Shown here piece by piece: positions 33,146 through 47,300 of a stretch of 64,000 nt of DNA; within the stretch, counting starts at the first letter, position 1, and each line of letters opens with the position of its first letter. The DNA comes from Tubiluchus corallicola. Taxonomy: Eukaryota > Priapulida > Priapulimorpha > Priapulimorphida > Tubiluchidae. Where the stretch lies: the NCBI GenBank assembly GCA_030141605.1, contig JAQGDQ010000101.1, forward strand, positions 566,624-630,623. The letters run 5' to 3'. Under the pieces are notes generated by a model. The model worked only from the letters and a program-made list of their open reading frames with translations. It made no database searches and was not told the DNA's origin. The translations under genes were made by a program, and so were the position numbers.

Positions 33146-33705
33146 ATAATCTGGCGCGTGATCGTTAATGCTAATTCCAGCAGAAGCACATTCAGTTAGT
33201 CTTCCGTGTATAGCACTCGTCGCATCGGCCGCCTGGTCGTTTCCATCATCGCAATGGCTTCATTGCGAATGGCCGCGTCGTCAATAATCTGGGGCTGAAG
33301 CCATTTACGATCGTCAGGGATTTTGTGAATGAACGAGTGAGAGAGATTTTGTTATTTGGTTTGGAGATATTTGTTATTTATTTATGTATTCTGCCAATTA
33401 GGACCGTTTAAAATTTTTTACAAATACGCAATAGATAGAGTTAAATGTAATACGATAAAAATGTTAGTTACTTACATAAGGTGTAGCACGCAATGCACTT
33501 TCCGAATATGACATATTTCCGTATTGTTAATCACAACAAATTACGCAACATTTCATCTATACCTAATATACAGAACAAGGTATTTCAAACTGAGCATGTG
33601 CTTTCTTAATATCACTTTAAATTGTGTAGTATTATTATAGCATAATTATGGAATTATTATTTTTTGAGTGGAAATAACAATGTAAAAATGACTAGCGTAA
33701 AAATC

Positions 33706-33804
<99 letters not shown>

Positions 33805-33855
33805 CAGCAGCAGTAATAGCAGCGGCAGCAGTAGCAGTAGTAACAGTAGTAGTGG
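33706..33855. repeat. (TAG)n microsatellite grading into CAG/CAGTAG
   Basis: About 33 perfect TAG units followed by impure AGC/AGT units. Confidence 0.95.
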
Positions 33856-35433
33856 AAGCTTGTTGACCTATTGTCGAATTTACATTATGGTTACAAGTAT
33901 ACGAAAGGTAAAAAACGAAAGAGTAAGCTCATGGTCCAGGTGAGGTCGGTACGTTAACACTCATTAATTCATTTACCAGACGACAAGAGAGATTCCGAGG
34001 GCATTTCTGAAAAAAATTGAGTTTTCCTAAGACGAAGAAATATTTTTGGGACAATACCGGAGTCATTGGGTCAGCCAAGTAGCTAGTGTTTTATAGTAAT
34101 TTTTGCATGCTATGCTGTTCTGAATCTGATGGTACTGTCGAAGGATGCCAATGATGTATTTGTTTTTTTGATATATTTATTACTGTGCTTGCAGCTTATT
34201 TTGTAACAAACGAAGTTAAAAGCTTCAACATCAACTAAAACAAACTTCGGATTCTCTCAGCAGATATTTAGACACATAACTACACAGGAACTACCTGAAG
34301 GTTTGCTTCGACGCAAAGACATCGGCAATATCCGAATGATTGTTTGTGACAAGCTCGGCATATTTCTTTGGCATACACGCATTCACCTAAACACTTTCAG
34401 TAACTAAACGCGAAAAGAAGAATTACGGGTAGGTTTCACTTTTCGGTTGACAGAAATTGATTTGAATTTGGATCAAAGTACAGGCTTGGTAACTTTCAGT
34501 GGTAACCATATTAGTTTAAACATATTTATTTCATAACCTTTAGACACTACATTAATGCTGATACAAAGAGTCCCATGTGGATGATTCAAAGAGATACATG
34601 TGAAATTGTAAAGTTTCAAAACTGTATTGTGAACATCTATGTTGTGGGATTTCTGACCTTTGACCTTTCATCTTTGCGCTGCAGGACCTGTAACGTTAAT
34701 TTTGTTTTTTCATCATTACGTTGGTGACGGGTTAGGAGATGTCATTAACGTCAGCAATTTTCTAGTTCACCTTCAGACGAACCAATTTACAGGCGGACAA
34801 CCGACGTCATGCCTTTTAATTGCATGTCTTTTTGTGAATTTATGACCTAGCTGCCGAAACAAAGAAACAATATATTCTGAATATTTCAATTTTATCACAC
34901 CAGAAGTGGTACATCTTTGCTGTATAACATATGAAAGCTAGTTTGATTCAATTAGATCCATTAATTATTTTATTCGTCATTGTCATTTGTCCCACGTGTC
35001 TTGTATAAACAGTTTCTAAACGGGCTTTCTATTCATTGCAGTCTACTGTTACAGTATAGTGCATATAAGTGAGTCTTTTGAGTCGAGAAGCCTGTGGACA
35101 CACAGAGAAGAAAATTCAATATCCAGCCAGTTCGTGGAAAGAATTTGTGACAAACCGAGAAATCAATTTTTAATTTGACAAACCCGGCGAAACTCATTTA
35201 GAAACAAACTACAGAGGAAGCTGAAAGGACAAGTAACTTGGGCGGATGCAACACAGAATAGCTACAGCAACTGCATATAGTATTGAAATCTTTTATTTTC
35301 CTTTAAAATCTCAGGGCTTATAACAATATACATGACTAAAAACATCAGCCAGTAACAAGTAAAGTACTTAGTGTTAAAGGCAAACGCGTGAGGTGCATCA
35401 CAAAGCTACACAGTCATATATATATATATATAA

Positions 35434-35743
35434 GACTATCATTTTACTATGTGATTCCCCGTGTTTGTTAATGAAAGTTTGAAAAAAGTATATATATATA
35501 TCCTTAGATTTCCAAAAATATCTTTATGTTATATATATATATATATAATATAGGTGTATCACTAAGCTACACAGTCATATATATATATATATATGACTGT
35601 GTAGCTTAGTGATACACCTATATTATATATATATATATATATATATAACATAAAGATATTTTTGGAAATCTAAGGATATATATATATACTTTTTTCAAAC
35701 TTTCATTAACAAACACGGGGAATCACATAGTAAAATGATAGTC
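35434..35743. repeat. Near-perfect palindrome of about 310 bp
   Basis: The left arm starts GACTATCATTTTACTATGTG and the right arm ends with its exact reverse complement. The arms match along their whole length except for different numbers of TA in internal TA runs. The centre is a TA run near 35585-35590 flanked by ACTGTGTAGCTTAGTGAT and its complement. A partial third copy of the central module (ATCACAAAGCTACACAGTCA) lies just outside at 35398-35417. It could be a fold-back element or a recent inverted duplication. Confidence 0.9.
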
Positions 35744-36133
35744 TCGCACAAGTACCCACAAAAAATTGTGGTTCATATATCGTGTAGTAGTAGCTGCAAC
35801 AGTGATAGTCGTTGATTTCTCAGCCCTCGAACGTAATGGCGTTCAACAAAGAGGACTTTCCACTTGTTATTTTCAGAACGGTTCGTATATCTTAAGAGCA
35901 AAATTGGCCAGCGCGCTTTTCTGTTTCGTTAATTATTGTTTATTTTAACAATACGTCTTCAGCTTCAAATCTGCAATTAACCCCAATATTCATCACGCCC
36001 CTGGAGATGGCAGTACAGTTGCGTCTCACGTTCAATATGCTATGCTAGTCGTAGATGCCATTAAGAAAAATGCTAATGCATTAATGTAACTGAAGATAAA
36101 GAAGTTGCTGATACAGACAGTTTCAAATTAACA

Positions 36134-36140
<7 letters not shown>

Positions 36141-36195
<55 letters not shown>
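36141..36195. repeat. (TA)n microsatellite
   Basis: A long uninterrupted TA run. Confidence 0.95.
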
Positions 36196-36197
<2 letters not shown>

Positions 36198-37189
36198 GGA
36201 CAGGCACATAAGTATATGTTGTTATCAGCAAGTTTCTAAAGTTCGGAAAAATGATTTTTTAAATCCAATTTACTAGAGTCGTTCCTATTGGTGTTTGAAA
36301 AAGCGTTTGACAGAAAAAACATTTTAACAGGAAAATCGCGGTTGGGCTTTTATTTGCAAGATCTGCTATTTTAGTCCGATAAAGCCTTCGTTTTTTCTGT
36401 ATGCCTCTCCCTTCCTTCCCTACTTACACCTTCTCATCCTTTCCTTCTCTTCCTCTCGCCTTCTCTCCCTCCCTATCTGTTTCCCGGCTCTATCTCTGTT
36501 TTCTCTCCCCCCTCTCTCCCCCTCTCACCACCCCTCAGAATCATTGAAAATGATATACAGTACAGCAATGTATATAGTACAGCAGATAGTCAGAATGTAC
36601 CGCACTTTTAGCGCGCTTAACTCATGTTGATATTTTTCATGCGCTTTGATACTTATTTTAGTGTTAAATTAGAATCAATTTGCATTGTGTCATTTGCCAT
36701 ATAATTACCTCAAATTTAAAGGATTTGAAATAAAGTTTAATAAACAATCTAGAAAATGAAAAATCCGAGCCTTATGATGTCTAAATTTGCACAATAAATT
36801 ATGCTTTTTCACAAGGTTTTTACAGGTTCTTTTATAACACGACCGCATACTCATTCTTAAATAAGCTTCTGAGATGGAATTTTGAACAGGCAGATCTGTG
36901 TCCAAAGTGAGATTCCTAAGCAGTCACCCAACTAATCAGTTGCCAGGCTCGATATTGCTTCCCTTCGGTAGTCATTTACACGTCGTGATAACTCACTATT
37001 GCGTATATACGAAGATCAACATGATTCACTATATAATCGTTCTGGCGTTACAAATCTAGTTTTTTGCTTTAACAAGCTGACTACATTTTTATCGTATAAT
37101 CGGCATTAATCAATACACGTAGTTAACATTCTTTTTTTTCTCATAGTCTAACATTACATTTTCTGTGTATTTTATTTTCTGAGAAGTGA

Positions 37190-37365
37190 CGATTATAAGA
37201 AAAAAACTGCTGGGAAATGGCTATTCTGAAAAAAATATCTGTGATTTTTTTTCTGGTAAAAAGGTCCCTGTAAAGCTTTTTGTCGGAGAAAAATTCCTCT
37301 CGCAAAAATCTTTTCTGGGAAAAAGGTTTTCTCGGAAACGAGCCTACCCCTATTGTATAGAAAAA
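37190..37365. repeat. Low-complexity block of TTTTCTGGGAAAAA-like units
   Basis: Repeated short quasi-palindromes of the form TTTTyysGrAAAAA (for example TTTTCTGGTAAAAAG, CTTTTTGTCGGAGAAAAA, TTTTCTGGGAAAAAGG). Because of this composition several frames are open on both strands; they are not genes. Confidence 0.5.
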
Positions 37366-40094
37366 TAAATGCAAGTTTTACAAAAAGAATTATTTTAAAA
37401 TTCAAATCAAATGTACCCACAATCAAAGTTACAACTGCCATTCTTAAAAGCTCAGCAAGAATAATGCAGGATCAGGTATCAGGAGACAAAAATGCCGACA
37501 ACAATAATAATTAGTCAAAACAGTAAACTAGTTATTAATTAAGTAATGTTTTTTAAAATTTCAGAAAAGCGAATTCTGAAGCCTATTATGCCTATACTGG
37601 GCATATTTTAGAGCGCTTAAGCGTTACAATTAAGGAGATAAAGGAATTCTGGGCTTTAGCTTGAATTTGAATTAATTTAGAGGAACTGATCTTGCTGTAT
37701 TCATCTATATTGTGCCTATTGATCCATTAAAGTGGCTTATGATACAGATATCTGGGATGGAATTCCGAAGGTAGGGGTTTGCAGGAAAAAAAGTGAATTT
37801 TATAAGCAGTTGTAGGGTATCTGGGAATGTCTGGGTAAAAATATGAAAAACAGGACTAAATTGTCAGTGTTTAAGAACTACTGGCATGTGATCTTGAGAG
37901 CATCTTTCATTGATGTTAGGGCGGTAACATTCGACGGGTAAGAAATTGCAAAGTTGACGTCTAACCAAATGTCTCCGGAATGACAGTGTCATACTAAAGA
38001 ATTCATCTTCTTAGCTTCTAAGATAAACACTTTTATAATTATTTTAGCATTATATTATACACTTACAGTGTTATACGGAGAATGTTTAAGGAATAGTTCT
38101 CAAATATACTTACTGACTTTATCTTGTATTGTACGTAATATTTTAAATCACCAATTCTAAAAATTGTAGTGTATGGAGTTCTAATTGATAAAATAGGTCA
38201 AATTATTGAAAATTTCCTCAGTACACCAGGTAACTATTTAACGATGAATATATAAAATCCTAATTGCTTGACAATCGGGCATACTAGACACTTAGAACCG
38301 TATGAGGACCAATTAACTGAAGTATTTCATCGGCTTATATTCTTAGCACATAATCACTACGCAATTAGAGATACAATTAAATGCTTGCATGAAAAATGTG
38401 GTGAAGATGTTCGACAAATAAGCGATCGTACGTTGTTTATGTGTTAATATAGGCCCGTATTTATACTTATTATTTATCTAACAAATTGAATTACATGACG
38501 TAAAATTACAACAACTTTTCAAAGATTCAGAATAATTGTAATCAATTGTGCATATAAAAGTAATTCCTTAGATGAGTCATGATTGTTCGTAAAGAGGCAA
38601 ATAGAAAAAATATTCAATTTTTATTACGCAGTTGCAATAATTACAATAAACTACGAGGCATAGTAAGGTTTAACAAGTATAATTAATTTAATTTCATTTT
38701 TATTATGAAGCTGGATTTCGTTTTATTAAATAACAGTAACAAATTTTGAGGTTGGTTTTGTAATCAATGCATTTTAGTAAAAAATTAATTTGTCATCGGT
38801 AGATGATCTTGCAAAATCTGGAGAAATTTCTGTAATGAATTACGAAAGATTTAAAAAGCAGCTAAGGGCTTTAGATCAAATTTGGATTAAATCTGGAAAC
38901 CTGTTAAGTCTGCATATTTATTTTTTTCTATCAATACTACGTATTCAATGTATTCAGTCAGTAATAACTTTGTCACACCTGACACATAAAGTGATTGGAC
39001 TGGTACTCATTAATAACTTAATAGGGCTTTAGTGAAAGACGTAGTTGTTATGTTTAAGATAAAGTTTGCAGAAAATTTGTTTACGAAACAGATTTAAAGC
39101 TTAAGATACTGAAAAGAAAGTGTTTTGTGCAGTAAGATGACACCTGCACACGTAACATGTTTTATGCCACTGTCAGTCCCACTTTTTTTAAGCCACGTTA
39201 CGGCATTTTGCTCAAATGAAAGAAGCATAAATTGTTTGTTTTTGAAACTTTGAACCTTCTTGAAAACGAAAACGAATTTGCTGGCTTAGCCGCATGCTTG
39301 ACCCCGTGCGGCGTGTAAAGAGTTCGGAATATGAAGATTAATATTATTAATGTTAGTTCTATATGACACAGCCCAGTTCACAAGGTAAAAAGAAAGTTGC
39401 ACTCACAAACAAAAAAATCCAGGTCGGCTAAACAACACCTCGTTGTTTGCATTTTTCTTTAGATTTTCTTCCAAATTATGGTACGTGGTGATTAGACGAA
39501 TTCTTTAAGACTTTATTGCTTCCTGCTTTTTCGTTTTCTTTAGAAATAATCGTGTGAAAGTGAAAAAATGCCCAAGTTGCTCATTCTAATAATAGCTTTA
39601 TCTGCTAAATCTAAAGTGATTATGTGGTAAGGTATTTTAGGGAGAATTACTTGATGACAAATTGATTTTTTTGATAGCTTTGCGTACTCAAAGATATTCT
39701 TTATATCACGAAATTAGATGTTTTGAAAATGCAAGAATTGTCCTTTGTGGTTCACAGGTCTTTTTTAATGCTCTTGTCAGAATGTAATTCAGATTACAAA
39801 TCATTTTATTATTTGATTTGTTCCGGCCACCACGCTTAAAGAATTGATGTCTTGTCTGAATTACATGGCATTTTACGACTTAAACGCGTCAAAAATCAAA
39901 ATTCATTATACACTATGTACGACTTGAATGGAATTAACTGCTATCATGAAGTCGAACTTACTTTTACTTGACTATATGTGCTTAGTGATTAAAAGGTGCC
40001 ATAAATTTCATAATTTTTTTATTTTTTATTCCTGATTAAACTTATACTGGCATAATTGCTCCAGACAGAGCGAGAGCGAAGGCGAACAAGCGAG

Positions 40095-40268
<174 letters not shown>

Positions 40269-43200
40269 CTACCGTCACTGCTACTATTACCTACTACCAT
40301 TGCTGCTACTGTTACTACTACTGTTGCTACTAGTAGTACCCCTACCTACCGTCGCCGCCGCCACCACCACCACCACCACCACCAACACCACCACTACTAC
40401 TATTACTCATTACGACCACCATCATTGCCACAACTAGTACTACTACTTCAGCAGTTTTGACCTTCCAGCTCCACTACACGTGCTTAATTTTTACGTAATA
40501 TTCTGTAAGACGAAATAGAAAACGAAAATAGAAAATCTCCACATGTTGTCAATAATTTTTAGTTTGACACTCGAGGTGTGTTGGTTTTTCAAAGTGCCTT
40601 TGACTAGGCAAATTATTTCAGTAATGAAATCCAACTGAATGGTTATATAAAACTGAATTGAAAAAATGTAATTCGAATCAGTAAGTGAAAAATTGGCTCG
40701 AAAGAGCATTTCATTGATTAATGATGACAAATAAAAGGTATTTGATAAATTCAAGTCGAATTGCAGAATAAAATATGTATAATCACCGAATCGACCTATT
40801 TGACATTTAAAATAAGGATAAACAAATGTAATTGCGATCTAGCTATAGGTATTATAACTTAAAAACGGTCTTTCTGTTTGTTCTTAATGATGACGGCGGG
40901 GTGGTAGAGACGACAATGGTAAAGGTCATGACGACTACAAAACACCAACCGGTTTGTCTATTTTAAAATGACCAAGACAAGAAATTAAGACAATTACGAA
41001 ATAAAAAGTAGAACGCAGTTTCATATAGCTCCGGAACATGAAATCTAAGATGGATTAGTGCTAATAATAAATATGTCCATAAAGATATAGTTGACAAACC
41101 ATCTATGTACAGAAGAAGCCGAAAGAATTAAGTAAAAGCTGACAACACCCATGAGAAAGAACGTTTAATTTTGCGTAAAGAACACGTATATTTAGTTTTG
41201 CTGTTACTCGTAGCTCCCAGGGCCAGTAGGCCATAAATGGAGACGGATAGTCATGTTGGTTTCTCAATGGTGACAGTATCATGACTATCAGAAATTTCGT
41301 TCATTTTTTATTTCCGGCAAAAAGAAATAAAATAAATTTAAAAACTGACCAAATAAGGTATACAACAATGAATAATGTACTGAAATATGTTTATATCTAC
41401 TTGTGATAACCTTTAACTATAGCGGGGTCATCATTTCCTGACATCCTGAAAATGAATAAAAAGGTATGCGGTTATTTAGCACAAGAAACAAAATTAACAC
41501 CATCTAATTATAAAAAACATTCAGGTGGGAAAGCAATGCAGGGAGTAACTACAACTAGGTAATTAACAAAATTTCTTGGACCAACTCAGATAAGTCTTAA
41601 TTTATTATAAATGGTTATGTAATTGAGAGTGCTTGTATTGTGTTAAAAATATGAGTATTTGTATTGTGCAAAAACGTGTAGCATTTATACGTTTAAATTA
41701 CAGCGCCCTGTTAATTAACTTCAGTAAGGCAACGATGTGCTTTACATTAAGATTTGCATACCAAATATTAAATTGTAACAGAATTATGCCAAGCATCACA
41801 CGCAGGCCATTTAATTCAAGCCAATTTATTACGGTGTTTGTATTCTACATACGAAAATAAAATATTAAAAAGTTGCGTGTTGAAATGAGGATCCAGATCC
41901 TATACTATAAACACAGTTCCTTGTTAACTAACATAAACATACATTCTTGGCTGCTTGCTGTTGCAGTTATAAATATCTAAGTTTTATTCATGACTAACTG
42001 CTTGTTATTGAACCACTGGACCTTGAGTGAACTTCAATGAACTTTATTGTAATAGGTAATTACTGTACAGAAAGGTATATCCTAGTGCTTATAGGGTATG
42101 CAAGCAAAATCAAGTACTGTTAATATTATTCATCCAATGCATGGATGATATTCTATACCCTGTAACAGCTAATTATTAAAATATCAGGGCAAATCGTTTC
42201 TAGTTTAATAATAGATGCACTGCAACGCCTGGAACAACATTAGCATGTTTTTACCAAACAACATTGAAATTTTCACACAAAATACCAAAATTTGAGTTAA
42301 AATTGTTTTGAACGCCTTGCAATGAAAGGGAATATGCTTCAAGAAAACATAGCGTAAATGTCAGTACAATATATCCTTGGTTAATAGCGCTGCACAAGAA
42401 ACAAATTATAAAAAAGTGCAGACCTGTCGTGGTTGCACTTTCATGCAGCATTACAGAAATTTCACGACTGTCTCTCCTTCCTTTCACATCGTGCATTACG
42501 CAAACTACCGAAATTTTTTGCACACTCCATATGTTGCAAGCCGAAATTCGCCGCTGTGGCAAAACCTGAACTGAGTATATTAAAAAGTTGTAACGCGCTA
42601 CGTTTAATAGCGAGAATGAAAAGCGAGTTTTTTGCCTGTAACGAAAAACAAAGCATAGAGGATTGATCTAGGGATGAGAGGAGGAGACATTAAGTCGGGG
42701 AACAATGATAAAAACGCTAAGCATAGACGGCTTATAATTATCTTAATGAGTTTCACACATCCTACTCAACTTAACTAAACTTTACTTAAATTTCTTAATG
42801 TCGCCTACATTCCTAAGATGCTCACCTGTTAAAATAAGTTGCCAGACATACGCAGAATGAGCAACGAAATATAAAGAGCGCAAGAATCATTAAATAAACG
42901 TGGTAATGCAGAAACGTCATGCAAAAGTTCAAGAAAATCTTTATACCAAGTGCAATAACATTAATTTTAATAACACACAAGGAGAAATCTCTTTTAAAAG
43001 CAAATCACTGCCTAAGGTAGCAGCAGCACTAGTGTAACTATCGAATGGCTAAAACACTATTTTTAAAGAATAATTTTGCGGGACATTAGGCGCAAGGTGT
43101 TCCAGAATAAACAGCTGATTATGCTGATTAAATCGTAAGGAAGAGAATCGTGCAGACTTTTGCACTATGACATCAAAAGACGTAAAATACTATAATAATA

Positions 43201-43550
43201 TTTGTATAATTGCAATAAATTTTCCTAAAAAGTAACTTGATCTTTTTATATATTCCAGTTTAGACATATGCTGCATATTTCTACACCACTGTTACTGCTG
43301 AACACCCTGTAAGCTCGTAAATAATAACCAGCACCAATTGCTAGTGATACTCAGCAGGCTACCCCAATGTGTAAATTCTAGGTGTTGGTGACTATAAAAC
43401 AGACCCACCGTCTTTCAACGTTTTCGTAGCCATTGAAAATTTTCAATTCTGTGTTTTTTAGTTTTTTCTGTGATTGGTAGATTCATGAAATTTCTATAGA
43501 AATAACAAACAAGTTTAACAGAATTTTTTCAGAATGTTATCGCGCAATAT

Positions 43551-43755
43551 TTAAGCTAAACTTTTGTCATTATTATTAAGTTATATTAATAATTAGTTAT
43601 TAAGTGATACTATAATAGAATTATTATATCTCATTATATATAGTTTTTACTTTTCTTGTGTGCGATATTTGCTTCACTACACCTTTATCTAAGAAAAATT
43701 GTTTTAGTTATTTGTTTATTTTAAAAAAGACAATTTTATCATTAAAAACTTAGTC
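43551..43755. repeat. Repeat copy A upstream of ZP exon 1
   Basis: A diverged direct copy of 44522-44733. Shared landmarks are TTAAGCTAA, TATTAATAATTAGTTATTAA, TTTTCTTG, GTGCG, TTGCTTCA and TAGTTTATTTTA. See copy B. Confidence 0.6.
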
Positions 43756-44296
43756 AAACTTTTCCATTGCAATTGGCTTGAGTAGTGTCCACATATTTTC
43801 AGCTGGTTGAATAATATTTCTCTTAATCGTAACTTTGGCTTTGACAGGTGAGCATGAGGAGAGATGAGAGATTAATCAGCACCTGAACCGTTCAGTAAAG
43901 TGATACTGCAGCAGCAGCAGACATTAATTACAACATTTAAATGGGTCATTGTAAACACCCGAGAAGCTGCGAATAGCGGGTGGCTGCCACAAGAAGCATG
44001 CAGCGGGGATCTCGACAACAAAAAACTGAAAAAATACGCTGATTATGTTTTAGGTTATTGGATGCGGGTCAGCATACACGAATTTTATGTATATAACACT
44101 AAAGAAAGCGAAGGTGATCTAATTAGAGAGAAAGAAGAAGAAGTGTTGCTGAAAGAGGTGTAATCTTAAGAAGGAAAGTGAATGCAAATAAGTTAGTCTT
44201 TAAACTGTGTTGGATGCATTTGCTGTGAAAGTGTAAAAAAGAGGTGATTTTATCCTGAAGCATCTTCTACGTCTTTCAGTCATCAGTGGTTTGAAG

Positions 44297-44329
44297 ATGA
44301 AGAGTTCATGTTTATTGGTTTTAACATTG
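44297..44329 (+). CDS. ZP exon 1: start codon and first half of signal peptide
   Basis: Only 33 bases (MKSSCLLVLTL), donor GTATGT, phase 0. It was found because exon 2 begins in frame with VIGAKA, which completes a classic signal peptide and cleavage site. No alternative ATG gives a signal peptide. Confidence 0.82.
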
Positions 44330-47300
44330 GTATGTATTTTTATTTAACTTTTTCACATTTAAGCTATTGAAAATTGTTGACCGAGTTTTTTTTAGTTTTT
44401 TTCTTAAGCAGTATATTTGTGGATATCTCCTCCACTGAATCATTAATGCCTATAATATATATAATTAACAAGCAAGTTTATAAATAACTTTAAAGTTTTC
44501 TGTAATGGTTATTATGTCATAATTTTTAAGCTAAGTTTTTATAATAATTACTTATATAGATATATTAATAATTAGTTATTAAATGATGATATACTATATT
44601 ACATCTGTTGTATCTCATTTCCACGTGTTTTTAGATTTTCTTGGGTGCGGCGGTTGCTTCATTATCCTTTCTTGTCTTAGGTTGTTAGTTTATTTTAGCA
44701 AAGACAGCCTTTCAATTAAAAATTGAAAAGACATCGCAGACAGACGTCTCGACTGCAATATCCTCCTGTCTTCACTGTATGAGAGTTTCAAACAACAACT
44801 AGTTTATATAGGCAAGGCTTACGCTAACAGTAGTTGAAAAAGACTAATTACTTATAATTTTGTTTGAAATGAACGTAATATAGGCAAATCTGTTACGGTT
44901 ACAATAAAAAGAACTACAGTTAAGTGTTAGAAAACAGATTTAAATGAGTAAAACTACTTTTTACATTAATGTTTTTATTTTACTTTAATTTAATTTAAAA
45001 TCTTAAGTGAATTTATTTAAAAAATTAAAACTTCATCTTCAGCCCAATTAACAATTACGTTATAATTATTTTTGCCTTTTAAAAGTTTATATATGAAGTA
45101 ACTTAAAAATTGCCAACAAAATCGTTGTAGACTAATTTTACAGGGTCTTACTGTAAAGGTTAATCCACATGTCATCGTTTTTCAGTTATTGACCAGTAAG
45201 CTGTAATTGTTACTGTTTAAGACAAAACTAGCCAAGAGACTATACTCCCGGGAAGAATTTATTAAATTAGCAACTTCAGCTTTTGTCCTTTTTGCAATCT
45301 GAAGTGTATTCTACAAGTGTGTGTCACGTAATTGCTTGAGATTACCCATCTAAGTACTTACTAGAACTAACGTCGCCAACCGTCACTCTGTATAATAGAC
45401 CGGCTACGTTTCTCTGCTCACGTTTATAACAGTATGTTCTAATGGCGATAGAGGAAACATGTTTTCAGTGGTTATAAATTTTCAACATGTGTTCAGGCCT
45501 CTTCAACATTTTTTTACTTTTACTGAAACATACAGTCTAATCTTGCATATTGTTTCCGCAGCCACTTAATTAACGCCAGTGCGCATGCGCGAGGTGCGAG
45601 ATCAATAATTTTTTATTTATCTTGTTCAGAAAGACACCTGCTTAGACAGTTTGCCTCAGATTTAGGGATTTTATCATAAACAAATGTGATTTGTTACAAT
45701 TTACAGGTGATAGGAGCTAAAGCCATGGGCAACATGCAAGGATACGGGAGGTCACAACCGCAAGGAGGTCACGGACGGGGAGGTGGCAGGGGGTTCCATG
45801 GACAGCAGCAGATAGTTTCAAACTATGATCCTTTTTCTGGAGGAGGAAGAGGAGGAGGAGGAGGAGGAGGTTACGGAGGTGGTTCTAGAAGCACACACGT
45901 CAGTACGATGGGTGGTTATGGCGGAGGGGGTGGAGGTGGTGGATATGGAGGTGGTAGCTCTTTATCAACTATGCCAACTGGAGGAAAGATGAATAACATT
46001 ATAGGTAAAGCACGTATTTAAGTTTATTTTTAAAACAGTTGATTACTTGCGATTATCTATCATAAAAAATAAAACAAAAAAAACTGTCTTATGTAATCTG
46101 AATAAAAAATTTCTGACTCACATTTACGAGCTGGCAAAGGTAACAATGTTGAGGGGAAAATGTCTAAAACAAGTTTCCTTATTAAGGCTTTAAAGACGCA
46201 TTTTAAATATTATTCTTGGGCTTTGCCATTAAAACAATATGTTTAATTAACATGATGGGCCAATGTTTGAGTGTTTTGTTTTTGGAACACAGAATATATA
46301 AAGTTATGTTTGTCTGCTATTGCATTCCTTATCTAAAAGTTAATTGGCTGTGAATAAATCACAGTTGTATTTGCTGTTGTATATCCAGTAAACCATAATC
46401 TATACACTGTATAATCAGTATAGATTGAATCTTTGTGTGTTCAACACATATAATGCCCAATTCACGGCTCAAAAAATGTGCATAGATCAAAGGCTACTTC
46501 TGTTGTTATTCGCTGAGATTTAATTAGTATGGAATAAATCTATATATACCTGTTCTACACATTTAGTAGCATATCTAAAGCTCAAACGAATGAGTGAACA
46601 TGTACATGACACAGGGGAGCGCCTTGTAGAAGTTTCATTTGCCCTTCTGATTTTAGTTGCTTACGTTGTCCATAAAGACGGTTCCTTGATAGTGAACTGC
46701 ATTTCGGTCTTGCCACAGTCATTCACATTATGTTCGCCCCGCGCCTGAGTGACCGGCTTACAGTTCCGAGTTATAAAAGCAAGTTCGACTCGAACTATTG
46801 ATCGAGGGACTTGTTAAGCTCAAGATCGTGGATTAGAAATTACGTCAGTGCCGCCGTCTTAAATTTATGATGGCGAATCGAAAATCCGGCTCTTCAAATG
46901 ACGCAAAACTTGTTTTCGTGGGATTATAGTCTTGTTCTGGCAGATTCGTCGCGAACTGGCGAAGCCTTTGGGTTGATGCAAAAAATAATGTTTTCGCCGT
47001 CGTTTTGAATACAGAATGGCGGATCGAAAATCCAGCTACTTCAGTCGGTGCAGAATTTACTCTAGCATGTTCGCCAGGAGTTTCCTGACAATTCATTGCA
47101 AAATCATGGAACCTTAGGTATTTTTCAAAAGGTTATTCCCAACCACCAGCACCACTACCACCACCACCACCAACAACAACATCCTTAAGGAACAGCGATT
47201 TGGGCGGAGCCCTCAACCAAAAAGCATGGTATTGCTGCAGATTCTATTTGCTATTGTGGCATAGGTATGCGGTGCCTATAATAAAAACATTAAATTAAAC

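Noticed and set aside
43900-44163. Open plus-strand frame (about 87 codons) just before the ZP start codon
   Set aside because: It begins at CTG, has no ATG until late, ends before the true ATG and shows no signal peptide or domain. More likely 5' UTR or chance.
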